NCBI GenBank assembly: GCA_030248215.1
Contig: JASANG010000902.1
Span: forward strand, 1-64,000
DNA: 64,000 bases
Source of the DNA: Enoplolaimus lenunculus
Taxonomy: Eukaryota; Nematoda; Enoplea; Enoplida; Thoracostomopsidae
Reading direction: 5' to 3'
The notes beneath the pieces are model-generated. The model worked only from the letters and a program-made list of their open reading frames with translations. It was not told the origin of the DNA and ran no database searches. Below, piece after piece: positions 11,781 through 22,353 of this stretch; position 1 is the first letter of the stretch, and every line of letters starts with the position of its first letter. The translations under genes and the position numbers were made by a program.

Positions 11781-12319
11781 TGTGTTTATTACGCTAAGGA
11801 GGCTTAAACTTAGGAAAATGATTTGGTTATTACATTGCTAAAGTAACCTATGATTTATCTCAAACTCAAAATATGAAGCATTCGAACACCAAACTACATT
11901 TCATATATAAGGGAATCCGTAGGGCCGAGCTTTCTATCCAGCAAGATGTAAAAAAATGATTACAATATCATACTGGATTCTAAAAACTTTTCTGTAAGTA
12001 ACTATAATTGAGAAAAAGACCAAAGTCAAGAGCTCTAAATTCTGCAAACAATACATACCGAAAAGAACTAAATCTAACTCACAAAAATCATCTAGAATTT
12101 AGTTCAATATATTTTGATGTTTAAATACAGAATTTATTTTTGCCAGCTCCAGCTACTATAGCAGTGAAACATTGCAAATTATTCCCAAAAAATTATGACA
12201 CAATAACGTTTCGGATATGCAGCGGAAATCCGTAGATTGTGATTCTCGGGGAGTCACCGTATTGAGTGCAGGAAAGTGTTTTCGCACGCTAAGTGGTTAG
12301 AAAACGAGGTGCTATAATA

Positions 12320-12640
12320 GAGTCAGTTTAAGCTTTAGACTAACATTTTGCTTAGGCTTAGGCTTAGGCTTAGGCTTTAGGCTTAGGAATATGCTCATCC
12401 ATACGCTTAGGCTTAGGTTAGGCTTAGGCTTAGGAATATGCTTATACTACTGTTCCGGCCCTGGTCTATACATGGGCCAAAGGCCCATGTAAAGATGAGG
12501 GGCGGAACGTTTTTCTGTGGAACTAGAAAATAGTAGTCTTAAGCTTTAGACTAATTTTTTGCTTGGCTTAGGTTTAGGCTTAGGCTTAGAAATATGTTCA
12601 TTCTTATCCTTAGGTTTAGGCTTAGGCTTAGGCTTAGGTA
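12320..12640. mobile_element. Two adjoining TTAGGC-bearing elements
   Basis: The first (about 12320-12478) ends in TACATGGGCC. Three bases later the second begins at 12482 with GGCCCATGTAAAGATG. Each holds runs of GGCTTA with the spacer AATATGCTCATCC or AATATGTTCATTC between two sub-arrays. The outer ends of both are truncated. Confidence 0.65.
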
Positions 12641-13033
12641 ACACAAAAGTAAAAAAAAAACTTGCTAAGAATTGTCCCATTAACGGATAAATGCATGCGG
12701 GCGTCCGATTAGTACCAACAAGTTTGTCAAGACTACATTTGTATAGCTGGTCTGGTCTATCTAGACTGACCATGTTAACCAAAAATAGAATCTGAAAACA
12801 TTTTACCATCCCTTAAAGGCATATATCACGTGTCCACCTCACATAGAGCAGACACGCACTCGATAACTTCAAGTCGCTAGCGATCTCCGTAGACGAACGG
12901 AAAATTTTTTGATAAATTCGCAACTATATTCAACGTTCACAACAGCAACCTAAACTTCGGAAATTATTGACACAATTTCGGCGTTATGCAAACTTTAGTT
13001 TCTGCTGAAACAATGTAAGTACAGAATCAAGTG

Positions 13034-13517
13034 TCCCCTCCGGTATGCTGATTTAATCCGGTATTTTTCACCGGGATTTTCCGGTATATATTTTCGGTAT
13101 TAAAAAATTTTTCTCATTCAAAAATTAAAAAAAAATTGTCAAATTTTTCAAATTGTCTGATCGTGTATTGCACAATTTTCAATTTGTGTCATACTCCATT
13201 ATTTATCATATACGTTTTCAAGCTACAGCATTTGTTTGCGGATTTCGGCATTCTAAAAATGGTGTGTTTTTACATGTGGGACTTAAATTTTCAATGATGT
13301 TCCAGTACGCTGAGCAAGAACTAAACGTCTCATAAGTAGCTCAGGAAATTATTATAAGTGCTAGGCGAATTTCGGACCATTCTGAACAAAACTACAATGC
13401 TTGTCTTCATTTGATTACCTAAGCTTCAAAAATAAATTTTTCGGCATATATTTTTTTTGGGTTCCGGTATTTTTTTACTTTCCGGTTCCATTATTCTGTT
13501 ATTCCGGTTGCACCCTG
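13034..13517. mobile_element. MITE of the CCGGAA/CACCCTG family
   Basis: The right end TTCCGGTTGCACCCTG is the family terminus. The left end is decayed around CCCCTCCGGTATG. The interior is AT-rich. No coding content. Confidence 0.5.
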
Positions 13518-14059
13518 GTCATAGACTACTACCTAGGCTAGTGCGGATGGGCACTGGCTGAAGACCAGTTGTAGTTAGAAATCAGCGGTCATTTCCCATT
13601 TGCATACCCGGTGAGGCGTCCGCCGCTGGCTCAACCGGAGATCGTGGCGTCTTGTTCTCTGGATTTTCCATAATTTTCTGAATGAATTCCATAATTGGGT
13701 ATAAGCCCAATTGCCATCATGTGCAAAACCAGTCGTAGTAGAACTACACAGTTTAGTTTAAACATTCCAAACTATAATAAAGCACAAACCGATAGTTTGA
13801 TCCAGTTACTTTCCAATTAATCTAATATGCAACTTTTATAGTTGTTAGCTAACTATTCATTGATCGGTTTTGAAGGTTTCGAAACAATTTATTTAAATTT
13901 CTCCTACCAAAAAACCCTCCAATACTGAAATTAGATTGCTTGTAATTTTATTAGTGAAATGCAGTAAAAAGTTCTAATTTAGGCTTAAACAATTATAAAA
14001 ATTAGTCTGTAGCTAATAAACAACTTAAAATTTCAAAACCCCAATATGAGGAGAACACC

Positions 14060-14230
14060 TTAGGATAATAAGCTTTCAAACAAATTTATCAAAATCGCTC
14101 AGCGGTTGCTGAGATTATTTTCGGACGGACAAAAGGACAGACGGACGGACCATCCTACGCCTTTCGACCCCCGAGTACAAAACATAAAACGCTTCGCGAA
14201 ACTCTGAGCTTCGCTCGCAGTTTCGCTCTG
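14060..14230. repeat. Possible retroelement (LINE-type) tail
   Basis: The segment containing CAAAATCGCTCAGCGG, then GGACGGACAAAAGGACAG and GACGGACGGACC, resembles a motif often found at the 3' ends of invertebrate non-LTR elements. Part of it (ACATAAAACGCTTCGCG) recurs near 32282. No reverse transcriptase frame is nearby, so this is only a suggestion. Confidence 0.3.
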
Positions 14231-14879
14231 ATCAATAACTTTCGCTGAGTTTTAAACTTTACCACCAAAAAGTTTAAAACAACCAAAGATGTACCGACCA
14301 TTTAAAACACTTAAAACTAATTTTTTTATTTTGAACTACAGTTTATAGCTCATAAGGATTTATTTGCTTATAGGGCGGCTTGTTTGCATGTTTTTGATTG
14401 CGAAAAAATTGAAAAATACCAAAGATAAACGTTTAATTAAACGCTGTGTACTGCGTTTAATCGCATCTTTGCTTTGTTGGTTAATAAATACCGTATGCTG
14501 GGTGCAATTGACATTGTTAATGCGTCACTTTGACTTCTGAGAAAATTAACATTTTAGCTTCCTAGATGTATCTTTCAGACAAGCCTTAGAAATTGGTTTT
14601 TATTAAGCATTCTACCGTAATCCGTCATCTTGGCATCTTAGAGAGCTTTCAACAATATTTTCACAAGTATTGTGGAAAAATAGGTTTAGCCAGGTTTCGT
14701 TTTAGGCGATCCTGGGATCCTTACAAAAAACCATCGGGAATATAATGTCGTTTGATCCTGTGAAAACGTTTAGTAAAAACACAGTTTTAGCTGCTCGTCG
14801 TTTTACTTTAAGAAGCGTCCAGGTTTTAGGTGAGTCTATAAAAGAGCAGCTTTAGATATCTCGATTACATTTTTTGCTT

Positions 14880-14945
14880 ATAGGCTTTAGGCTTAGACAT
14901 TTTTACAACGCTTAGGCTTAGGCTTAGGCTTGGGAATACGCTTAA
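14880..14945. repeat. TTAGGC array fragment
   Basis: GGCTTTAGGCTTAG followed by CGCTTAGGCTTAGGC and GGAATACGC, the same internal order as in the longer elements. No ends seen. Confidence 0.55.
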
Positions 14946-15478
14946 AACCAGCAGAGTAAACCAGTGCATTTTCGCGTTGTGTTAAATTTTAACAGGAAAC
15001 TATTTAGTTTGGTTGATTGGGTTTCAGGGATGTCAGCCACACCCGTTTATCATTCCACGGGTGTCAACCGACTCTACAGACAACAGAGCAGTTACATTGA
15101 AAAATTGCTATTTGTTGCAAAATCCACAAACAGGATATGCTCAAATTATTTTTAAAAAAACTACAGAATGGTTCAGAAAATGTTAAGACACAGATGAACG
15201 GGTTGTGATTTTAATCCAAACAGGACATACTTAATATATACTTAGTATGAAGCATTGATCAGATGATTATGCAGTTACGTCAACGCTTTAAAGCAGTTGT
15301 TGGTTGACATTCAGCCAAACCTCTGCGTTTTTAGTTTATGCTATTTCGGCTCAAAACAAAAATTTTAGTTTTATCTGGAAACACAAACATTTTGTGTCCC
15401 AAATATCAATAGTATCGGAGTTCGCGTTTGAAAAAAAATTCTTCCACAACAAGTTTTAGGCTAATAGGCAGAGTGCAG

Positions 15479-15899
15479 CCGGAAGTATAAAATACTAAAA
15501 CCGTTACCGGAAACTTAAAAAAATACCGGAGCCGCAACCGGAAAACAAAAAAAAATACTTTTAACCGAAAAATTCATTTTAACATTAATAATATTTAATC
15601 GCTTTTAAGGGTGCAAACATATAATGCCGAAATCGTGAAACAAATGCAGTAGCTGGAAACGTACGATAAATTATGAAGTAGGACACAATTTGAGACTTTT
15701 GGCAATAATCGCTCAGACAATTGTAGAAAAATAAGCCAGAATACTATGCCAATATTTCTTAAATTTTCAAATAAGAAAAGTTTTCAATATCGAAAATACC
15801 CTGGTGGTTGCGGTGAAAATATACTCACTTTATTACAGGAACCGGACCGTGAGAAATGCCGGATTTCCATACCGTGACCGGAATTCTGGTTCCACCCTG
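15479..15899. mobile_element. MITE of the CCGGAA/CACCCTG family
   Basis: Left end CAGAGTGCAGCCGGAAG, right end CCGGAATTCTGGTTCCACCCTG. These are inverted relatives of the terminal repeat of the better copy at 50136-50501. The interior is AT-rich with several CCGGAA motifs near both ends. Confidence 0.55.
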
Positions 15900-16070
15900 G
15901 TCACGGGTCAAAACAGTAAAGTTGTAATCTTTCGCTAATTAAGCAAAAACAGAGTGTGGCTTAACTTGTGGCCCGGATCCGCGGTGCCACACTTCCAGAC
16001 CGGAGTAAATTTTATGGAACGGAGCACAGATGTGAGGCGGCGGGCGACGAAACGCTGTCCACGTTTCTTA

Positions 16071-16714
16071 TGCAGTGTTCACGTTATAACCGGGGCAGCC
16101 TGGAACACGTTTTGTCCCTATTAGCGGGCAACATTTTGTCTGAACGTTGATCCACTATCAAATTAGAAAAATTTGAACTGTCTGCTATCCTGATGTGACA
16201 TTCACTGTTTGTTGTGCAATATCATATGAATGTTTGAAAATGTCTGCAAAGTTGTGGTAAACTAGTTTGAATGTCCTGTAGAATGTCATATGATACTAAA
16301 ATGTGACATTTGAATTATTCTTCTTCAGGAATATATTTTGGAAAAATTTCCGCCAGAAACAAAAACGTAAGAGCTAATTCAGCTTTCGAAATGATTTAAT
16401 GCTACATTATCTAACTTTTTACTGCTTTATTAGTGTGCACAAACTGCGTTGTCCGGCACAATATCACATGATATTTAGTAGAATTTCAGAAAATCATATG
16501 ATATTCGCATAAATGTTCCGCGGTATCATAAGACATAAGGCTATTTGTATACAATAGTCGCATGAGATCCGTGATTTGTAAGCCAGTATCATGTGACATT
16601 TACATTTTGCCGTATTACCCGCTACTTATTTAGTTAGCAACATTTTATGTTGACGTCGAATCAACATGGGACAAAACGTGTTTCGTGTTGCCCCTGCAGT
16701 TATAACGAGAACCC
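16071..16714. mobile_element. 650-bp inverted-repeat element, copy 2
   Basis: The ends TGCAGTGTTCACG and CGAGAACCCCGCA form the edges of a terminal inverted repeat of about 50 bp that includes AACACGTTTTGTCCC. Both flanks read TTA, which would fit a 3-bp target duplication of the PIF/Harbinger kind. The element is homologous to the reverse complement of 9704-10360. Confidence 0.65.
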
Positions 16715-17100
16715 CGCATTATAGTTTCGAGAACGTCAAACATTCTTAAAAATCGAAGGGTTTTACACTAAGCTATATTATAAATACACGCTTCAGGATG
16801 TATACGACCGTCTACAAAATCAGTACAGACACTTAGTTCATTATCAGACTTTTTCTGCTAATTTTTGTCAATAAAAGACGCCTTTTATATTGAGATTTAT
16901 CAGTTGCTTTTGCAATCAAAATTAAAAAACGGAATTTATCGCTAATCAGGCGTTGCCTGATGTTTCCAAAACACTACTTTAAAGTTTTAGATGGCTGGCC
17001 TTTGATCAGATTTAGCATATCAAAAGCAGGCAATCGCTCCACAACAGCTGATTGGTAACGTTAAGTTAAAATAAGACTGAAAACGGATATTGATACTTAA

Positions 17101-17362
17101 CCGTTTATCACATGAATATTTTCTGTTCCCCTGAGACCTACTTTTATGCTAGGATTCGAACTCCAGTGACTGGAGCGAGAGGCGTATACCATCACCACTC
17201 AGCTATAGGAGCTTGACGCTCGAGCCCGATGGGGCTCTCACGTCTTGTGGTTATTTAGTAGGTATGTTTATGTGTTGCAATCTTTAAACACTGTGCGGTA
17301 TATATTATTTAACAGATATACACTGCGCTGAGTTGCCCATTGTCAACTCTATGTGAGAAGGG
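17101..17362 (-). mobile_element. piggyBac-type MITE with an internal tRNA-like segment, copy 1
   Basis: Flanked by TTAA on both sides (17097-17100 and 17363-17366). The ends CCGTTTATCACATG and CTATGTGAGAAGGG are inverted. On the minus strand it carries a tRNA-like block with box A (TAGCTGAGTGGT) and box B (GAGTTCGAATCC) around 17215-17145. About 90 percent like the copy at 21213-21475 by eye. Confidence 0.75.
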
Positions 17363-17619
17363 TTAATCTCAAGGTCAGGTTGCAACCTGGAGAGTAAAAA
17401 TTACTGAAATGGATATTGGAATTTATATTCTGTGATGATTCGGTTTTCTGCTCCAATGTAGGTTTGTTCTATTCGCCGGGATTTGTACAATTTTAATGAA
17501 AAAATAATCTATGCAAATGCAGAACAAAAAACAGGAGATGCACGGAATTCTTAGAAATTTTTGGTGAGTTTTAACATTTTTTATTTCATATCGAACATAT
17601 TGCGGCATATATATCGGTA

Positions 17620-17849
17620 GGGTCAATGTAAAGAACAGAGGCGAAAGAGTATTATTAGCGTATTCATTTCTAAGCCTAAGCCTAAGCCTAAGCCTAAGCC
17701 TATTAACCTAAACGTAAGAATGAGTATATTCCTAAGCCTATTTACCCTAAAGCCTTAGCCTAAGCCAAGAAACAAATTAGTCTAAAGTTTACGCATACTC
17801 TATTGCAGTCCCATAGAAAAACGTTCCGCCCCCGATTTTACATGGACCC
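17620..17849. mobile_element. Best-preserved TTAGGC-bearing TIR element
   Basis: Flanked by a perfect 9-bp target duplication, ATATCGGTA (17611-17619 and 17850-17858). The terminal inverted repeats are GGGTCAATGTAAAGA and GGGTCCATGTAAAAT (reverse complement of the right end). Inside are two sub-arrays of GCCTAA units (about 17672-17702 and 17733-17765) separated by a conserved spacer. A 9-bp duplication and GGG ends would fit Merlin- or Mutator-like elements. No transposase is present. Confidence 0.75.
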
Positions 17850-18502
17850 ATATCGGTAGCAAAAAATTGTGCGATCTCTACCTACAAAAATATACTTAAA
17901 AATAAGTAGACTGTTGCCGAATTGAGTGTCGGTTTTACTTGCTATGGTGCTTGGTAAAGTTTTCTTAATTTTTAAGCAAACACAAAATTCTTAGCTTTAC
18001 ATTTTATACTTAATTAATCAGGAAATGGCAGCAATAGTTTTACTTAATATTTGCATTATTTAAGCAAAGATTTACTTAAATATAACTAAAGTATTATAAG
18101 TAGAGTGTTTTTACAGAGTACGTAATTTAGAACTAAATTTTCAACACAAACCGACGTTCCAATATTTTTTAAGGGAAACGGAAACAAGATTATATATGTC
18201 CTGTCTGGTGGTAGCGATATTGTTTCAATTTTTAAATTGGCGTTGTTGATTTCGGTAGTTTTTGCGTTTCAAATTTTGAATTGTTAAAATTGTACCAAGA
18301 TCTGTCAGCAATTTCACCTAAAGGCAGGGTGCAACTCATACCGGAACCAAAGCCCTTAGATCAACAAAACTTGCCAAAACCGGAAGATGACGCAAAATTA
18401 GGCAGTTTGAACAATGTTAAAATTTGTAAATTTTAGCAAATCTTTAAAGCATTGTCCAAAATTCTGGTTTTAGGTTTTTTTAGAAATCCCTGCCAATATA
18501 TA

Positions 18503-18758
18503 CACTGTAAATTCCAATGAATTAATTAATCAACTCAGACGGAAAGTTAGTGAATACTGACCTAACACCAGGCAATTTTAGCTCACTCTGAGTTTCGTTA
18601 ATTCTTTACTCTGAGTTGAGTTGATTCCGTGGAATTTGATTATAATTAAATCAGAATGAGTTGAATCAACGCAGAATTGTAAGTTCTGATAGTCCTATCT
18701 CCAGACAGAGTGATTCATCTCATTCTGAGTTAAAATCAACTCACTGAAATTTACAGTG
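18503..18758. mobile_element. Tc1/mariner-like MITE, 256 bp
   Basis: The ends CACTGTAAATTCCA and TGAAATTTACAGTG are inverted and flanked by TA dinucleotides. The interior contains several direct and inverted copies of ACTCTGAGTT. It sits inside an older CAGGGTG-type repeat that begins at 18325 and has a CACCCTG end at 19620. Confidence 0.6.
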
Positions 18759-20164
18759 TATATAACAGGACCGACAATTTTTGTAAAACTATAAAAAATA
18801 TACTACCGAAATTGCCGGAGTCTCCGGCTAGATTTCTACCGATCGAAGCCGGAGGTCAATTTACCGCCGGCCGGAGCCATTTACCGGAGGCATGCCTCCG
18901 GTTTTATCCTGCCTAAAGAAAAATGTTGCCGAACTGCGGCAAAGAATTCCCGAAGTTAATCCTGGAAGTTGGAACATTGTGCACAACTATAAGTTTACTA
19001 TTCTGCGAGCTTTAATACGGGCAACATTTTCGTTCAGTATATATTATATTTTGGAAAATTGGGCTTTCGGGCGCAATTTTTTCCGCTCAAGATTTTGGGG
19101 TATTTGAATTTTTGCAAGTAAAACCTTTTGCGCTAGTTTTTTGACGCGACCTTTCGCTCGGGATTTGGGTGTTACATTATTCGTTCAGCACATAGCGAGC
19201 GATCATAGAGAAATAAAAAGAACGGAATTTTCAGTTCTTATAACGGAAACGGGGTCGGATTTTCCCGGAAACAAAAAGCCGGTTATCAAGGTACAACCAG
19301 AGGTCTGCCTGCGGCAGAATATCGTCCTCCGGCTCCAGCAAAATAATTGCTGGAGGTTCCTGCAATTTCGGTAGTAAAATTTGCATACATTCCAAGATTT
19401 ATCTGTTTGGCGCGTTTCGTTTTACTTTTGTCAAAAATTTTAGGAAAGAATTTCCGAAATATCGCAGAGAATAGCGTAAAACCAAACAACCTAACAACAT
19501 ATAGCAGATATTGGCTAAAATATATAATTAACCATGACTTTTACGACCTAATTTCGCCTCAAGTCCGGCAAGTTTTGTTTGCCGCCGGCTTCGGTATTTT
19601 CCACGTCCGGTTGCACCCTGCCGGTTTAATATGTGGTTCACGCTATAATATATAAGTATGCTGAACGACCACATTTTCCCTGATTACACTAGCGATTAAC
19701 ATTTCGTCTGCACGTTATAGTGAGACTGTCGAACTCAAATTTGGGCTCTCCTAGTCGAAGTAACACCTTTTTAGACATCTTTGCCTAATTAGCAAAAACT
19801 TCGATGGTATTCTGTGTTACTAGAATTCAAACATGTTCCAGAGCCTCAAATACACACAGGCGAACATGTACCAATTACAACCAAAAGCTCAGTGCTGTAT
19901 ATTAAGTTTAGCTTTTATTTGATACCAACATACAACTACAAATCAATCACTTGAAAAAATGACGAAGCTTTACCTTAGCAATGCGCGCTCGGTATAAATT
20001 GCACAATGATTTTATTTTACAAGTGCACATGCATAACACACAAAGCACAGCGTATATTATGTTTCGCAATTTTAATTACAGATATGCTGCAATTGTTCGA
20101 AGTGAAACAAAAATTACGAAATTCATCCAAAATTTTGAAATTCTCGATTATAAGGAATATGTAC

Positions 20165-20232
20165 ATACTTTATGCTTAGGCTTAGAAATATGCTTATAAT
20201 ACAGTTCCGCCCCTATTCTTTACATTGGCCGA
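20165..20232. repeat. End fragment of a TTAGGC-bearing element
   Basis: GCTTAGGCTTAGAAATATGC followed by GTTCCGCCCC and TTTACATTGGCC, the right terminal repeat of the family. Confidence 0.6.
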
Positions 20233-21212
20233 AACTTTATACTTCAATATCCGTTTTCCGTTTCGTTATTTTAATCACTATCCGTTTTCGTTATTTTTAC
20301 TATCCGTTTACACCCTGGTTGTAAGTGAAAGACCGTTTAAATCAAAAATTAATGAACACGCCACCAGAGTACAATCGAATGTCTGCCTCTGACTCTATAA
20401 TTTCTATCGTTTCTGACAATTTATTTTAAAACTGACATTTTCTTCAATACGTTTGTTTGACTCTAGCTTTTGGTACAAAAATTGTAAAGATTTCTTAAAA
20501 AATAATCTTAATAAACCAAAATTTGTGTCAACACTTTACAGACTACTTGCTGCTAGTAAATAATTAAGCATTACTTTAACTACACATTTCGCTTCACTTC
20601 AGACAAATTTTGTGGATCTCAAACACCGGTGTTCACCTCCGGTTGCATCCTGTTCGCCACAGATGAAGCTCCCCGCTCATCAAGTCCTACCTGATTGAAC
20701 CCGGCAGCTCTTCCGAAACAAGTACCCACTCGAAATTAGGCTAATGAAAAGCCAGAACAGTTTATATTAAGTTATTATATGTTTGCAAATTCTATAGTAT
20801 TTCCAAGATATATCTACGAAGGTAATCTAAATTAGCATAAAATGAAGTCAAACGCAGACAGGAATTACCACACACGCATAAAACGAATTACAGCTGTTTC
20901 ATTTCTTGAAAGCTTTATGCGTCTGTTCGGGCTGGGCGATAGTTGAAACCGAGTTTTGTTGAACCACTCCGTCTGCAACAAGATTTAAGCGTTTTTAACA
21001 TAGATAATAATTAGTAATGTACATACATCATACTACACTAGTGACCCTAACGCCAGCCGTTATATATGGTTGGAACTCCGATCATCTGAAGCGCTTTAAA
21101 TCACCACACGAGCTGTCTAGAATACAACTGCAACCAAAGTAGTCTCAACCAGTTTTTCAATCTTAACGTTTACCATAATAATAACTAACAGTAGGTAACA
21201 TTTCAGATTTAA

Positions 21213-21475
21213 CCCTTTCTCACATGAATATTTTCTATTTCCACTGAGACCTACTTTTATGCTAGGATTCGAACTCCAGTGACTGGAGTGGGAGGCGTAT
21301 ACCATTACCACTCAGCTATAGGAGCTTGACGCTCGAGCCCGAGGGGGCTCTCCCGTCTTGTGGTGATTTAGTACTATGTATACGTGTTGCAATTGTTAAA
21401 CACGGTGCGATATATACTATTTAACGTATATACACTGCACTGAGTTGCCTACAGCCAACTCAATGTGAGAAGGGG
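21213..21475 (-). mobile_element. piggyBac-type MITE with an internal tRNA-like segment, copy 2
   Basis: Flanked by TTAA (21209-21212 and 21476-21479). The terminal repeats are CCCTTTCTCACAT and ATGTGAGAAGGGG. The CCC start and TTAA target duplication are piggyBac traits. The minus strand carries the same tRNA-like block as copy 1, with box A near 21310 and box B near 21255. 263 bp long, no coding capacity. Confidence 0.8.
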
Positions 21476-21587
21476 TTAAGCTAGAAGTTTTACAATTGAA
21501 ATCTATGATTAAAAATATTAAATTAATGATGACTGGCCGGTGAACAACACTACACTATCCGTAGTTGCTTCAAAAATTATCAAAACT

Positions 21588-21593
21588 TTTATT
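21588..21593 (-). terminator. Candidate polyadenylation signal of the citron homologue
   Basis: AATAAA on the minus strand, 31 bases after the proposed stop codon. Confidence 0.5.
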
Positions 21594-21623
21594 TTTGAGT
21601 TTGAAGCTTTCGTGTGTACCAAA

Positions 21624-21648
21624 CTAAAAAATCTTGCTACCAACCTGA
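21624..21648 (-). CDS. Citron homologue, probable terminal exon
   Basis: After the acceptor ACATTTCAG at 21649 the phase-2 frame reads QVGSKIF and stop (TAG at 21626-21624). A polyadenylation signal lies about 30 bp beyond. It is very short, so another terminal exon is possible, but phase and signal agree. If right, the protein ends soon after the CNH domain and lacks the Pro/Arg-rich tail of vertebrate citron. Confidence 0.5.
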
Positions 21649-22272
21649 CTGAAATGTTACGTTTTCAGAGTTTAAATTTGTACGTACAAAGTTGCACTAA
21701 TGTCTAATAAAGATAATAAAGCTGTTTATAGACATTTTCCAGATGCCGTTAAAGTCCTTTGATTAATTGTCCATTCATATGATCATCAATTTAATTATAA
21801 TTGTACTTACCCCAAATCTGATGAAACAAACTTCCGGCCAAGTGTGTACACATCAGTTCTACATTGTTTCCTTACACAAAAGTAGTTTGATCCAATCCAG
21901 TGAATATTTGCAATGTTAAATGTGACGGCTGTCTTTGGAACGCTAAAGCATACATAAAGATAATCTTATCTTGAGCATCCCAAACACGTTGCTGCGTTAA
22001 TGTAAAATGCAGTTCAAAATAAATTATCAAGTATTATCTAACACACTGAACAGAAACAAAATATGCTAAATAATAATAATAATAAAAATATAATAATAAT
22101 AATAACAGCAACAAAATAACTTTACATTTTGCATTGTTCACTAATCGTGATCACATCAATGCCAGCAGGACGTGTGATGATTATAAACGGAGCATCGTAA
22201 ACTAAAATTCATACAATTAACAAAGCGGACCAGAAGCTGGAATCAAAAACGGACGATCTTATTTGCCGCAAC

Positions 22273-22353
<81 letters not shown>

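Larger units (their letters stand above)
10787..21623. other. Gene-free stretch between the mucin and citron genes
   Basis: I see no convincing coding exon in these 10.8 kb. The open frames are short, have no splice-site context and mostly run through repeats. The stretch holds TTAGGC-bearing elements, MITEs with CCGGAA- and GGATATCCGG-type ends (for example about 11280-11400), piggyBac-type MITEs and the elements listed separately. A candidate retroelement tail lies near 14060-14230. Confidence 0.7.

Noticed and set aside
8090-20232. TTAGGC runs as evidence of a nearby telomere
   Set aside because: The runs are short, occur in both orientations and lie between conserved inverted ends with a target duplication at one copy, so they are element cargo.
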